Shown here piece by piece: positions 19,077-28,678 of a DNA stretch of 64,000 bases. The DNA is from Planctomycetia bacterium (GTDB lineage: Bacteria > Planctomycetota > Planctomycetia > Gemmatales > HRBIN36): positions 62,001 through 126,000 of the forward strand of contig JAEUIE010000006.1 of assembly GCA_016795155.1 (NCBI GenBank). The letters run 5' to 3'. Every line of letters starts with the position of its first letter. Position 1 is the first letter of the stretch. Position numbers and translations under genes: made by a program. The notes under the pieces were generated by a model, which saw nothing but the letters and a program-made list of their open reading frames with translations, was not told the DNA's origin and made no database searches.

Positions 19077-20867
19077 ATGTCGCACGAATCGAACGGCTAT
19101 CCGCCAGGCGACAATTATCTGAATCGCACCAAGGGATTCCTTTCATGGATTACTACGCTTGATCACAAGCGCATAGGTATGATGTATTTGGGTTCAGTAC
19201 TCTTTTTCTTCCTGATTGGTGGTGCGTTCGCCATTGCGTTGAGAACGGAGTTGCTCACACCCAAAGACAGTGTGCAGATGCCTCAGCAATATGATGCGAA
19301 GGGAAACCCAGCCAGCTTCCCCAAGAAATTTCTCTTTGAAAAAGATACCTACAACAAGTTATTCACGCTGCATGGGGCGATCATGGTCTTTCTCGTGATC
19401 ATTCCCAGTATCCCGGCTTCGCTGGGTAACTTTGTTCTGCCAATCATGCTGGGAGCCAAAGATGTGGCATTCCCCAGATTAAATTTGTGGAGTTATTATC
19501 TCTATATCATAGGTACGGTTTGCTTTCTCATTACCCTTGCCGTAGGTCAGCTTGATACAGGATGGACCTTTTACACTCCCTACAGTTCCAGTTCAGCTAA
19601 TAGCAACACCAATGTGATCATGGCAACCATGGGAGCGTTTATTCTCGGTTTCAGTTCCATATTCACCGGCATTAATTTCCTGGTCACTATACATACCATG
19701 CGACCAGCCGGAATGACCTGGTTTCGCATGCCCTTGTTGCTATGGGCGTTGTATGCCACTTCAGTGATTCAAGTGTTGGCAACTCCTGTTCTGGGCATCA
19801 CCTTATTGATGCTCATTGTGGAGCGTGCGTTGCAAATTGGTATTTTCGACCCTGCATTGGGTGGTGATCCTGTGCTGTTCCAGCATTTCTTCTGGTTTTA
19901 CAGTCACCCGGCTGTTTACATTATGATCGTCCCAGGAATGGGTGTGGCTAGTGAATTGATCTCCACATTCAGCAGGAAAACCATCTTCGGTTATCGCCAG
20001 ATTGCACTTTCCAGTGTGGGTCTGGCACTGATTGGCTTCCTAGTCTGGGGGCACCATCTTTTCACCAGCACCCAGTCCGACATCGCTAACATGATTTTCA
20101 GCTTCCTGACTTTCTTTGTAGCCATTCCTTCTGCCATCAAGGTATTTAACTGGCTGGCAACCCTGTATAAAGGATCGATCAGTTTTGAAACTCCCATGCT
20201 TTATGGGCTTTCCTTCATTGTGATTTTCACGATCGGAGGATTAACAGGGCTTTTCCATGCCACGCTGTCAACCAGTATCCCGCTGCACGACACCTACTTT
20301 GTGGTAGCCCATTTTCACTATGTGATGATGGGTTCTGCACTGATCGCATTCATCGGCGGCATTTTTTACTGGTGGCCTAAAATGACCGGCAAGATGTACA
20401 ACGATCTTCTTGGTCGAATCGCAGCTGTCATTATCTTCATCGGTTTTAATGGTACCTTTTTCCCACAGTTTGTCATGGGTTCAAAAGGCATGCCAAGGCG
20501 GTATTACAACTACTATGCTGAGTATCAGCCATACCACAAAGCTTCAACTTACAGTTCGTATTTCATGGCTTGTGGTTTTGTACTCGCTGGCTTCACTCTT
20601 GTTCAATCACTGGTACGTGGCCGAAAAGCTCCACCAAATCCATGGGGAGGAGCAACGCTGGAATGGCAGACAACTTCTCCACCACCAACGGAGAACTTCT
20701 ATCACACACCGGTCATTGACGACATACCGTATAACTATGAACGCCAAACCTACTTGGGTCCAGACAAAGGCTGGAAGGATGAGCACTTTGCCCATGAATG
20801 GGATGACATTGTTGCTCACCAGGATGGTCTTTCCAGTACCCCCAACGGTAACAATAACAAACACTAA
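19077..20867 (+). CDS. coxA: cytochrome c oxidase subunit I, A2-type
   Basis: 596-aa heme-copper oxidase catalytic subunit with twelve expected helices. Heme and CuB ligands are seen in [36 protein letters not shown] and [14 protein letters not shown]. The CuB region reads YSHPAVY where A1 enzymes read GHPEVY, so the D-channel Glu is absent and the Tyr-Ser pair marks an A2-type oxidase. The ATG at 19077 has AGGAG eight bases upstream; an in-frame start at 18990 would overlap coxB and add a non-conserved leader. The 52-bp gap from coxB contains this SD. Confidence 0.93.
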   Translation: MSHESNGYPPGDNYLNRTKGFLSWITTLDHKRIGMMYLGSVLFFFLIGGAFAIALRTELLTPKDSVQMPQQYDAKGNPASFPKKFLFEKDTYNKLFTLHGAIMVFLVIIPSIPASLGNFVLPIMLGAKDVAFPRLNLWSYYLYIIGTVCFLITLAVGQLDTGWTFYTPYSSSSANSNTNVIMATMGAFILGFSSIFTGINFLVTIHTMRPAGMTWFRMPLLLWALYATSVIQVLATPVLGITLLMLIVERALQIGIFDPALGGDPVLFQHFFWFYSHPAVYIMIVPGMGVASELISTFSRKTIFGYRQIALSSVGLALIGFLVWGHHLFTSTQSDIANMIFSFLTFFVAIPSAIKVFNWLATLYKGSISFETPMLYGLSFIVIFTIGGLTGLFHATLSTSIPLHDTYFVVAHFHYVMMGSALIAFIGGIFYWWPKMTGKMYNDLLGRIAAVIIFIGFNGTFFPQFVMGSKGMPRRYYNYYAEYQPYHKASTYSSYFMACGFVLAGFTLVQSLVRGRKAPPNPWGGATLEWQTTSPPPTENFYHTPVIDDIPYNYERQTYLGPDKGWKDEHFAHEWDDIVAHQDGLSSTPNGNNNKH

Positions 20868-20941
20868 CATCTGTGATTTGACAATAATGTTCAATCACAC
20901 GCAGAACCACTCTTACTAAAACTTTTTGCCGAGCTTTCACG

Positions 20942-21670
20942 ATGTCAGATACAGCTCAAAGCCACGATGACCATGGACATGCTCACTCTAAGCATCTGGC
21001 ACATCATTTCGATAGTCTTCAACAGCAGTTTGAGGCAGGCAAACTCGGTATGTGGGCTTTCATCGCCCAGGAAATCCTGTTCTTCAGCGGACTTTTCTGC
21101 GCCTATGCTGTTTACCGTTACAACCACCCCGAAGTATTCGTCTATGCCCATCACTTTCTTGATACGAATCTTGGTGCCATAAATACCTGCGTCTTGTTGT
21201 TCAGCAGCTTAACGATGGCGTGGGGTGTACGCTGTGCACAACTGGGACAAAGAAAAGGTTTGATTCTCTGTCTCTGGCTAACAATCCTGTGTGGTTTCGG
21301 CTTTATGGGTATCAAGTACATTGAATATACCCATAAGTGGCATGAAGGACTACTGTGGGGGACCCGATATCATCCCAGTGAAGAAGCTCTTGAGCATGCC
21401 TTCAGCCATGGGCAGGAAGGGTCGAAATTTTCCCCACCTCCTGAACCGGCCAATGTACGTACTTTTTTTGCAATTTACTTCTGTCTGACCGGCCTGCATG
21501 GCATTCACGTGCTGGTGGGCATTGGCCTGCTAGCGTGGTTATTGATTCGTGCATACCGTGGTGATTTTTCACCTGAAAATTTCACTGCTGTCGACTTTAT
21601 CGGGCTGTACTGGCATATCGTCGATTTGATCTGGATTTTCCTGTTCCCACTTCTTTACCTCATTCACTAA
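20942..21670 (+). CDS. coxC: cytochrome c oxidase subunit III
   Basis: 242-aa polytopic subunit III of the caa3 oxidase. A His-rich N-terminus (residues 1-25) precedes the conserved [19 protein letters not shown] near 34. A hydrophilic segment, roughly residues 120-170 ([20 protein letters not shown] onward), separates the early helices from the late ones; the end is [20 protein letters not shown]. It follows coxA by 74 bp. The function is structural support of subunit I. Confidence 0.9.
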   Translation: MSDTAQSHDDHGHAHSKHLAHHFDSLQQQFEAGKLGMWAFIAQEILFFSGLFCAYAVYRYNHPEVFVYAHHFLDTNLGAINTCVLLFSSLTMAWGVRCAQLGQRKGLILCLWLTILCGFGFMGIKYIEYTHKWHEGLLWGTRYHPSEEALEHAFSHGQEGSKFSPPPEPANVRTFFAIYFCLTGLHGIHVLVGIGLLAWLLIRAYRGDFSPENFTAVDFIGLYWHIVDLIWIFLFPLLYLIH

Positions 21671-21715
21671 ATCAAGCTGTCAGGCTTATGATTTGCCTTC
21701 AGCTTGGAGTTACCT

Positions 21716-22162
21716 ATGAGCAGTATTACCGATCCAACACCTTTGCATACGCATGAAGATACCACTCACCATGAGGGGGATGGAGAACATTGTCCTCATG
21801 GGCTGGGCCATATTTCACCTTGGCAGACTCTAGTCAAGGTTTGGGCTGCGTTGATGGCATTGACCATCCTGACCGTGATGGCAACTTGGGTGAATCTTGG
21901 CAGCCTGAACATCTGGATTGCCATGGCAATCGCTGTGGTTAAGGGTGCTCTGGTTGTGCTTTATTTCATGCACATGAAATACGACCGGCCATTTATCGCC
22001 TACATATTCACGTTTTCACTGGCGTTTGTTGCATTCTTCCTGGGAATGGTGATGCTGGATAGCAAATCGTATCAGCCTGCCGTGGAAATTCGCCGACTGG
22101 ATGAGATACAGGTTACCGCTGCTCCAGTGTCGACTCCTGCAGCCCCTGCACCTGTCAAGTAG
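21716..22162 (+). CDS. coxD: cytochrome c oxidase subunit IV-like protein
   Basis: 148-aa small subunit with a His/Glu-rich N-terminus (THEDTTHHEGDGEHCPHG), three hydrophobic helices and a Pro/Ala tail. The core WQTLVKVWAALMALTILTV and the helix ending VLYFMHMKYDRPF match the COX4_pro / caa3 subunit IV family. The ATG at 21716 is preferred over a TTG at 21704, which lies within the SD-like TTGGAG. Last gene of the operon; the Pro/Ala tail resembles that of the small protein at 16445. Confidence 0.85.
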   Translation: MSSITDPTPLHTHEDTTHHEGDGEHCPHGLGHISPWQTLVKVWAALMALTILTVMATWVNLGSLNIWIAMAIAVVKGALVVLYFMHMKYDRPFIAYIFTFSLAFVAFFLGMVMLDSKSYQPAVEIRRLDEIQVTAAPVSTPAAPAPVK

Positions 22163-22184
22163 GTTGCCTGACAAAGTACACCAG

Positions 22185-22218
22185 ACCCCAGTTGTACCAC
22201 CGTTCTACCACCTGGGGT
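22185..22218. terminator. hairpin at the convergent end of the respiratory operon
   Basis: ACCCCAG (22185-22191) pairs with CTGGGGT (22212-22218) around a 20-nt loop, between the coxD stop and the sigma-factor stop. It has no T-run on either strand, so it is a candidate 3'-end structure rather than a proven intrinsic terminator. Confidence 0.4.
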
Positions 22219-22219
22219 A

Positions 22220-22966
22220 CTACATGAGCCTCTCTTCCAATTTGTGCCTCAAAGTTGGATGAATATAATCCTTCATAAAGTGCAGTATTCCTAGATCAAC
22301 GAATTCGTCTACTAATGCTTCAGGGGTGGGATGATCCAAAGTTCTTGCCACTTCATCCTGCAACAATTCTGCAAAGCGTCTCCGTGCACGACGTAGCAAT
22401 TGCCGGTAAGTATCTGGACGTATAGGCTTGTTTAACGCCATTTCAGCCTTGGCTGCCAATGCTGTCGATGTCATTCCCGGATGGTCGACTGCCAGCTTGA
22501 GTATGGTGTAATAGGCCGCATTGAGCCTGCCCTGGTCCTGGAGATGTTTGAAAGTCTTCCAGGTTCGCTCAAGCAGACATTCTCGCCATTGATTCACCCA
22601 GATCGCATCCAGTTCCGCTTCCGGACCTGGATGTTCACTAATCAGGCTTTCGAGTTCTGGTTCATGCGAGGGCGCCTTGGCCTGATTGCGCCAATACTGA
22701 AAAACTGCATGACGTAAAGATGAACGCAGATAATCTCTGAATCTACCTGCATTATTCCTGATTTCTCCAAGCCCTCGCTTCAGAATACCAAGCAGTACAT
22801 CGTGAATGACTTCCTGAACCACATCCGGATTTTTCAGTAATGCCGTTAGGTATTTCCGAACGGCAACTTCATATCGCAACACAAAGTAGGAGAGATCATC
22901 AACTCGCGACCAGTGAGTCGTGATGGCGTCGAGTCTCGATATACGCTTGACAGGGACAGGCGTCAC
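22220..22966 (-). CDS. ECF-like RNA polymerase sigma factor
   Basis: 248-aa sigma-70 family protein of the type abundant in planctomycetes. Region 2 is visible as YLTALLKNPDVVQEVIHDVL followed by RDYLRSSLRHAVFQYWRNQ. The C-terminal half has a helix-turn-helix-like stretch (TALAAKAEMALNKPIRPDTY, then LLRRARRRFAELLQDEVAR), longer than a minimal region 4, and ends in an acidic tail. The start is GTG at 22966 with GAAGAGG seven bases upstream. No anti-sigma factor is adjacent. Its target promoters cannot be inferred. Confidence 0.75.
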   Translation of the reverse strand: MTPVPVKRISRLDAITTHWSRVDDLSYFVLRYEVAVRKYLTALLKNPDVVQEVIHDVLLGILKRGLGEIRNNAGRFRDYLRSSLRHAVFQYWRNQAKAPSHEPELESLISEHPGPEAELDAIWVNQWRECLLERTWKTFKHLQDQGRLNAAYYTILKLAVDHPGMTSTALAAKAEMALNKPIRPDTYRQLLRRARRRFAELLQDEVARTLDHPTPEALVDEFVDLGILHFMKDYIHPTLRHKLEERLM

Positions 22967-23247
22967 ACACTAACCTCTTCATGAGGGTGATGGGTACAAA
23001 TAGTATAGATCGAAACAACGTACAAAGCGCAAGCGAATCTCAAGATAATTTGAATTACCCATATTTCCCAAAATTCCAAATAATGAGTATTCTCGTGAGC
23101 TAATTAGAGGGATCTTTGTTACTTCAGTGAGTCTAACAGAGTTACAACCGTTAAATCTCTGATTACCACTATCTTTTCGGCCGATATTAAAGTATGTACG
23201 TCCAGTGCGGGGAGCATGAGGGGCGTATTTGAGTGGGGGAGTTGATC

Positions 23248-24129
23248 GTGCAATATCTAAGCACCCTGACAACAGCTTGCTGCATACTATTGCTGGCAAA
23301 TGGTGTATGCTTTGCTCAGGAAAACAAACCTCAAAGCACTGCAGCACCAACCACTGCCATTCCTGAAAATTATTTCAAGATAACCAATGGTCCACGTACC
23401 ATGGAACTTGATCCTGTGACGCTATTCCCCGCTGGCGGTCCCCCTTATTCACTTTTTAGTCCTTTTTATGTTTACGCCAGACCGACGGCTTCCATCAGCA
23501 CCGGACATGGCTCTCTGGCCCAGATATTGAACACTGGCATTGGTGCCGATGTTGGTATACGCAGTCTGGCTTACAATGAGCAAAGATCAGCTGCATGGTA
23601 TGGTGATCTAGGATTAGGATACATTTACAACAACTCAAAAGATAACGACATCAATTTGATTGTTCGGGATGGCCCGGTTACCGTCTCACGGTTTGGCAGC
23701 CAGATTCAACTCGATGGAGTTACGTCCCTGGGCATAAAGGATCTGCATCGTGTTCATGCACGTCTGGCTCTCGGACGTGAGTTTTATTTTCAATCTGAGT
23801 GGTTTAACGGCATGAATTATTCACTGGGTGGTGATTTTGGTGGAATTTGGGGACAAGCAACCGTTAAGACCACTGTCAATGATAGACAAATTGACGGTCT
23901 GCAACCAACTGATGACATCGTGTATAATCCAGCAGATGGACACACCTCTGGTGTTACGAAGGGTTTCTTTATTGGAACTAATTTCAATGTGATACTTCCT
24001 CGCCGTACGCATGATTTCATAATCGGAACACGACTGGAATGGCAACGCGAGTATTTCAACAAACTGGTGGATAATAATGACGGTGCAAGTCAACTCAAAC
24101 TGATGTTGGAGGTTGGGTGGAGATTCTAA
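23248..24129 (+). CDS. BBP7-like outer-membrane beta-barrel protein
   Basis: About 293 aa from a GTG at 23248, with GGGGGAG five bases upstream; an upstream in-frame GTG at 23233 overlaps that SD. The signal peptide is MQYLSTLTTACCILLLANG ending near VCFAQ. The mature protein has alternating aromatic/polar strands (SLGGDFGGIWGQATVKTT, FIIGTRLEWQREYFNKL) and ends with the aromatic signature GWRF, typical of an outer-membrane barrel. It resembles the planctomycete BBP7 family. The substrate or role is unknown. It stands alone, with 280 bp upstream of it to the divergent sigma factor. Confidence 0.6.
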   Translation: MQYLSTLTTACCILLLANGVCFAQENKPQSTAAPTTAIPENYFKITNGPRTMELDPVTLFPAGGPPYSLFSPFYVYARPTASISTGHGSLAQILNTGIGADVGIRSLAYNEQRSAAWYGDLGLGYIYNNSKDNDINLIVRDGPVTVSRFGSQIQLDGVTSLGIKDLHRVHARLALGREFYFQSEWFNGMNYSLGGDFGGIWGQATVKTTVNDRQIDGLQPTDDIVYNPADGHTSGVTKGFFIGTNFNVILPRRTHDFIIGTRLEWQREYFNKLVDNNDGASQLKLMLEVGWRF

Positions 24130-24134
24130 GGAAA

Positions 24135-24157
24135 AATGCCTCCGTTCTGGAGGCATT
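24135..24157. terminator. hairpin at convergent junction
   Basis: AATGCCTCC (24135-24143) and GGAGGCATT (24149-24157) form a perfect 9-bp stem with the loop GTTCT, six bases after the barrel-gene stop. No T-run follows. It probably marks the 3' end of the rightward transcript and possibly of the leftward one. Confidence 0.5.
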
Positions 24158-24188
24158 AGTCGGATTACCAATCTGCAATGATGACTAA

Positions 24189-25049
24189 TTAAGCCTGTTC
24201 CAGGACGGGAAGAGGCATAGCTGAAATCGTCGAAGCCTCTGGTGGATTTTCGACCTTGATGGTAGCTGGAAGTGCAAAATAACGTTGTACCTTTTCAAAA
24301 GGCATACCCACCAGGTAGAAGATGGTGCCCAGGTAAATTCGCATATCCAGCCAAAAGCTGCGGCGGTTCACGTAAACGCGATCAAGTACCAGCTTTTTCC
24401 TAACACTTTCCAAATCAGTATCGGGTGGAAGTTGAATCTGTGCCAGACCAGTAAGACCAGGCTTGACCAGAAGGCGATCACGATACCGAGGCAGTGCCTT
24501 TTCAAGCGATACCACCAGTTCAGGCCGTTCCGGTCTTGGTCCAATCAAACTCATTTCACCACGAAGTACATTCCACAATTGTGGAAGTTCATCGATATGA
24601 CTTTTTCGCAAAATTCTGCCCACCGGAGTCACCCTATTATCGCGAAAAGTACACCACTTGATTCCTGACTGTTTTTCGCAATCATGGTACATCGAGCGCA
24701 GTTTATAGATGACATAGGGCTTTCCGTTGAGTCCCAATCGCATCTGGGTGTAGAAGGCCGGCCCATGCGAAGTCAATCTTACAAGTAAAGCCGAGATCAG
24801 AATGAATGGTGAACTCAGCAACAGAATGATGGCTGCCGCTATAAAATCTAGAATTGATTTTACATGGTGATAAATGAGATATCCGCCAACTTTGAGCTTG
24901 TAACCTGAAGGCAGACTAGGCTCATCTGGCAGCCTGATATCGGAATCAGTAGGTTTTGTAGCTTCAATTTCCATAAAAGTGACGCGATCACTGATAGGAA
25001 CTTGAGCATTTACAACCTTGTCATTGTCTAAGCGAGCATTCGTGCTCAC
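24189..25049 (-). CDS. polyprenyl-phosphate sugar-1-phosphate transferase (WcaJ/PglC type)
   Basis: 286-aa monotopic phosphoglycosyl transferase that would start a polysaccharide or glycoconjugate by placing a sugar phosphate on undecaprenyl phosphate. After about 70 polar residues comes the reentrant hydrophobic helix (LDFIAAAIILLLSSPFILI), then the catalytic core: QMRLGLNGKPYVIYKLRSM, HIDELPQLWNVLRGEMSL and IGPRPERPELV. It lacks the CoA-binding-like four-helix N-terminus of long WcaJ forms. The start is GTG at 25049 with AAGGAG five bases upstream. Confidence 0.9.
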   Translation of the reverse strand: MSTNARLDNDKVVNAQVPISDRVTFMEIEATKPTDSDIRLPDEPSLPSGYKLKVGGYLIYHHVKSILDFIAAAIILLLSSPFILISALLVRLTSHGPAFYTQMRLGLNGKPYVIYKLRSMYHDCEKQSGIKWCTFRDNRVTPVGRILRKSHIDELPQLWNVLRGEMSLIGPRPERPELVVSLEKALPRYRDRLLVKPGLTGLAQIQLPPDTDLESVRKKLVLDRVYVNRRSFWLDMRIYLGTIFYLVGMPFEKVQRYFALPATIKVENPPEASTISAMPLPVLEQA

Positions 25050-25590
25050 AGGCTCTCCTTTACAAAAATGAAACGATCAGCACCGTATCTGGAGAGATTG
25101 GCTTGGTGCTGATAAATGGAACCAACTGTCAAGGATTCTGTTGATGGAATCAATGCAGTTGATTGTGAGAAGAATCTATGGATTGAGTGAAACCAATCAG
25201 ACAACACAGTGAGAAAATTCTGGAGATAATTGCATAAGCAGGGCTGTGATGAAATCTGCCCCAATCGAATGATTGAAGAACGACAAAGCCGACTGTATCG
25301 CCCACTAAAACGCATGGTGCAACTTCTCTGTTGTGTAGGCTGGATTCAGCTGGGCCGTTGCGTTATGGGAAAATAACGCTGTTCTCACTGATTCTCGTGG
25401 GCGACGAGATTACTTGGAGAGACTGAATTGCCTTTCATAGTTATGCATATTTATCATGAAAATATCAACGTTTGTCAAATGAATAATTTATGAGTCTCTT
25501 GCTTTTTCATAAATTTGATGTTCGGGAGTGTTTTACCTCGTAATTGGCAGTTTGCCTGCACAAGTGTTTACCTCAATCTATAACAACGTT
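25050..25590. other. intergenic region between divergent sugar transferase and kinase
   Basis: 541 bp with no convincing gene. Two neighbouring hairpins are seen: GCGTTAT/ATAACGC (25360-25366 and 25373-25379, six-base loop) and CTCGT/ACGAG (25394-25398 and 25404-25408). A leftward 89-codon frame at 25046-25315 overlaps the transferase start by four bases (GTGA), but it has a Cys/Ser/Arg-rich, non-family-like composition. Promoters for both flanking genes should lie here. Confidence 0.5.
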
Positions 25591-27096
25591 ATGCACTCAA
25601 CACATGAGATTGAACAACAAGCTCAATTAGCCATTGATCATTTCGGTGTACCCTCTGACATTGCTTCCCAGATGGTCAGTAGGGTAATTCAGGCTGAAAA
25701 ACAGGGAGTATTTCTAAACGTACTTACGCTGTTACGGGATGGGGGGTTTCTCACCGACGAACAAGCAGATCAAATACTGAAAAACAGCGATGGGTCATTT
25801 ATTGCCGTTCAACATGCAGAAGTACAGAAACTGGATGTTGAGTACTTTGATGATGAACATCCCAGGTTCATCGGTGGTTATGAACTCCTGAAAAGACTTG
25901 GCGGTGGAACCATGGGTGCTGTATACCTGGTGTCGCAACCTCAATCCAACAAGCGTTATGCTATGAAAGTGCTTGGGCCTCAATGGCGCAAGCATGAAAC
26001 CCTTCTGATCCGGTTTCAACGCGAATCTCAACATGCAGCCAAGTTGGATCATCCTAATATCGTTCGTGGATTCTATGCAGGATCTGACAAAGAAACTGGT
26101 CGTCATTACTTTGTGATGGAATATGTAGATGGGATCAGCGTTCAGACTTTATTATCTCAACGAGGGAGACTACCTCCAGGCGTAGCCCTGCGCATTATCT
26201 GGGAAATAGCTCACGGTCTGGCACATGCGCATTCCAAGGGTATTGTTCATCGAGACATTAAACCAGCCAACATCCTTATTGATCCGGCTGGAGTTGCCAA
26301 ACTCGCAGATTTTGGATTAGCCAAAGACCGATTCACCAACGATGTTTCTCTCACTAAAACAAGGCAGGGTTTCGGTACACCGTTCTATATGCCTTACGAG
26401 CAAACCATCTCGGCACGCCAAGCCGATCAGCGAAGCGATCTTTTTGCTCTTGGTGCCACTGGATACCACATGCTGACTGGCCGATTGCCTTTCGAAGGTC
26501 AGACCCCTCTGGAAATCACCGAGAAAAAGCAGACAGGCACCTACCCTCCTGTTTCCGAACTTGTTCCAAGCCTGAATCCCAAGATTGATGCTTTGCTCGC
26601 CAAATTGCTTGCCCGGAAACCTGAAGATCGTTTTCAATCCGCCAGCGACCTCATCATTGCGCTGGATGCTTCTAACCTGGTTCCAGCAAAGCTGAATTGG
26701 GACGAAGCAACCGTTGAAGAACGTGGCACCGTTCATATTGCGGATCAGCCGACCAATCACGATGATAACGTATCGGATCAGGAAAAAGAACGCGCCTGGT
26801 ATCTCTGGTCAGGAAGACAATCTGGTAAACTGGTTTGTAAAAAGGCGACAACAGAACAAATCCGCGAGGCACTCAGTAAAAAGACTTATACACTGGAACA
26901 ACCAGTTAGCCGTTCACCCCGGGGCCCTTATCGGCCATTACGTGAGTTTATTGAATTTCGAATGCCCACTGTTACAGAACCAATCATGAAAACGCCAAGG
27001 CGATGGCCCGGCTGGATGGTATTCGCAGGCTTTACATTGTTCTGCCTGCTTTTCATGTTACTTCTCTGGTTTATGGCTCCTCATATTCAGAAATGA
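25591..27096 (+). CDS. membrane-anchored serine/threonine protein kinase
   Basis: About 501 aa. An N-terminal helical segment of some 85 residues precedes a Hanks-type kinase domain: glycine loop LKRLGGGTMGAVYLV, lysine in YAMKVL, catalytic loop HRDIKPANIL, DFGLAKD, and GTPFYMPYEQ as the activation segment end. A basic linker region with WYLWSGRQSGKLVCKKAT follows, and one membrane helix lies at the extreme C-terminus (WMVFAGFTLFCLLFMLLLWF). Almost nothing follows the helix, so there is no extracellular sensor domain. The start is uncertain: ATG 25591 lacks an SD, and GTG 25528 would add 21 mostly hydrophobic residues. It overlaps the transporter gene by 4 bp. Confidence 0.88.
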   Translation: MHSTHEIEQQAQLAIDHFGVPSDIASQMVSRVIQAEKQGVFLNVLTLLRDGGFLTDEQADQILKNSDGSFIAVQHAEVQKLDVEYFDDEHPRFIGGYELLKRLGGGTMGAVYLVSQPQSNKRYAMKVLGPQWRKHETLLIRFQRESQHAAKLDHPNIVRGFYAGSDKETGRHYFVMEYVDGISVQTLLSQRGRLPPGVALRIIWEIAHGLAHAHSKGIVHRDIKPANILIDPAGVAKLADFGLAKDRFTNDVSLTKTRQGFGTPFYMPYEQTISARQADQRSDLFALGATGYHMLTGRLPFEGQTPLEITEKKQTGTYPPVSELVPSLNPKIDALLAKLLARKPEDRFQSASDLIIALDASNLVPAKLNWDEATVEERGTVHIADQPTNHDDNVSDQEKERAWYLWSGRQSGKLVCKKATTEQIREALSKKTYTLEQPVSRSPRGPYRPLREFIEFRMPTVTEPIMKTPRRWPGWMVFAGFTLFCLLFMLLLWFMAPHIQK

Positions 27097-27968
27097 CAGA
27101 TCTCTGGGGAAGCCGACTCATTGTGGCGTCTGCCGCTCTATGCTGGAGCATGAGTGGCTTTTTTGTCAAACTCCTTACTGAATCGCAATCATGGATGGGA
27201 GAGGTTCGGGCGGTTGCGCCTGAGCAGATTGCCTGCTGGCGATGCCTCTTTGGAGCATTGGCTATCGCGCCGTTTCTGCGACTGAGAATGTTGCAATGGC
27301 ATCCAATTCTGGTGATTACCGCATGTTGCTTCACGCTGATGAATGGATTATTCATTGCAGCAATGTCGATAGGCGGTGTCGCTGAAGCTGCATGGCTGCA
27401 ATATACAGCACCATTCTGGGTATTTCTCGTTCAAGTAATCATCCTGCGACGGTCCCGAGCTTCTCAACGAGATTGGTTGGCACTTGCAATTGCCATGACT
27501 GGGGTTGTCATCATCGTCTTTGGCAATCTTCAAAGTGATCAATTCGCATCAGCATCAATGGCATTAGGTGCGGGAATTGCCTTCGCCGGGGTTATTATCG
27601 GGTTGTCTTTGTTACAGCATTTGTCCTCAATCTGGTTGACATTCGTGAATCAACTGACTGCAGGACTTCTGGCATTACCCTGGGCCATGGCCACACCTTG
27701 GCCAGAAGGTTGGCAGTGGTTTATTCTTGCTCTATTTGGTGCTGTGCAGGTTGCATTGCCTAATTGGCTGTTGTCGAAAGCGATGTACCATTTGCCTGCA
27801 CATGAAGCATCTCTTATCACTCTTCTCGATCCATTATTGGCACCATTCTGGGCATACTTGATCACGTATCAGATTCCATCCAGCACTACAGTTGCAGGAG
27901 GGATCATTTTCCTGGCGGCACTGATCTTGAGATATCTTCCGCTGAGAACTACCACTGCCAGAACTTAA
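27093..27968 (+). CDS. EamA/DMT-family transporter
   Basis: 291-aa membrane protein with about ten helices in two EamA repeats (first from LIVASAALCWSMSGFFVKLL, second from MALGAGIAFAGVIIGLSLLQ). The family exports metabolites such as amino acids or their derivatives; the substrate cannot be told. The ATG at 27093 overlaps the kinase stop as ATGA, so the two are translationally coupled; an earlier in-frame start at 27003 would overlap the kinase by 94 bp. The stop codon shares a TTAA palindrome with the stop of the convergent PEGA gene. Confidence 0.85.
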   Translation: MTDLWGSRLIVASAALCWSMSGFFVKLLTESQSWMGEVRAVAPEQIACWRCLFGALAIAPFLRLRMLQWHPILVITACCFTLMNGLFIAAMSIGGVAEAAWLQYTAPFWVFLVQVIILRRSRASQRDWLALAIAMTGVVIIVFGNLQSDQFASASMALGAGIAFAGVIIGLSLLQHLSSIWLTFVNQLTAGLLALPWAMATPWPEGWQWFILALFGAVQVALPNWLLSKAMYHLPAHEASLITLLDPLLAPFWAYLITYQIPSSTTVAGGIIFLAALILRYLPLRTTTART

Positions 27969-28471
27969 CGCGGAGGCAAGGGAATAGATGGGCCAGTTTC
28001 AGCATTGGGTGGTGGACTAACAGCTTGGCCTGCAGGGGGCGGTACCACTAAGGGCGCCGTTGACATTCCACCACCTCCTCGTTGCCTGAATTCGTCCGCC
28101 TGTTGTTTCAGTTCATCTCCCGATTTCTCTCGCACCGGCTGCAATTGATAATTGAATACTCTTCTATCGCGATATTCGATCGGACATATCTCAGCCAGAA
28201 AATCGATAGCTGGATATTCATACGCGTTGGCAGGTACTGGTTGAAGTACCTCAAGTGGTTCGAAGCCATCCTTAAACAATGTGAATTTATAATTTCCATG
28301 ATCGAGGAATACGTTTGTTGGAACGTTACATGGCGTTGTACCTACCTCAACATTGTTAACAAATACTCGTGCCCCAGGTGGTTCGCTCATGATGGTCATA
28401 CGGCGATAGATGCACCCGGTGCAGGGTGAGGTAATTATGATAAAGCCCAAAAGCAGTAAGATCTTACGCAT
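27965..28471 (-). CDS. PEGA-domain lipoprotein
   Basis: 168-aa secreted protein. A signal peptide with candidate lipidation site (MRKILLLLGFIIITSPCTGC) is followed by a PEGA domain (SEPPGARVFVNNVEVGTTPC, FTLFKDGFEP) and a Pro-rich C-terminal tail after residue 125. PEGA domains are small surface beta-modules found in bacterial lipoproteins. The ATG at 28471 is chosen because AAGGA lies upstream at proper spacing and abuts the alternative TTG at 28477. The gene converges on, and overlaps by 4 bp, the EamA transporter. Confidence 0.8.
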   Translation of the reverse strand: MRKILLLLGFIIITSPCTGCIYRRMTIMSEPPGARVFVNNVEVGTTPCNVPTNVFLDHGNYKFTLFKDGFEPLEVLQPVPANAYEYPAIDFLAEICPIEYRDRRVFNYQLQPVREKSGDELKQQADEFRQRGGGGMSTAPLVVPPPAGQAVSPPPNAETGPSIPLPPR

Positions 28472-28524
28472 AACCAATCCTTCTCAACTACAATGAAGAC
28501 GGACATATTCATTCCACGTCTTAA

Positions 28525-28554
28525 TTGAGGCTTTTGGCCATAGCAAAGCCTCAA
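28525..28554. promoter_or_regulatory. 10-bp-arm inverted repeat upstream of TPR/alpha-CTD gene
   Basis: TTGAGGCTTT (28525-28534) and AAAGCCTCAA (28545-28554), a perfect match with a 10-nt spacer. A perfect 10-bp palindrome GCAAGCTTGC follows at 28567-28576. Both lie in the 207-bp divergent region between the PEGA lipoprotein and the TPR/alpha-CTD protein, a position suited to an operator for either gene. Confidence 0.45.
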
Positions 28555-28678
28555 AGTATAGTCAAGGCAAGCTTGCAAGCCCATATCAGACACCTGAATG
28601 GCCTTCGCCTTGTTCTCTTGAGTTCAGCAACTATATTAATAGTCCGTTAGTAAGTACTTCTGGTGGAGTGTGCGCACG

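Noticed and set aside
25046-25315. Leftward 89-codon frame overlapping the sugar transferase start by GTGA
   Set aside because: The coupling looks good, but the residue make-up is Cys/Ser/Arg-rich without any recognisable domain or leader, and it lies in an otherwise non-coding region with hairpins. Not enough support to call it a gene.
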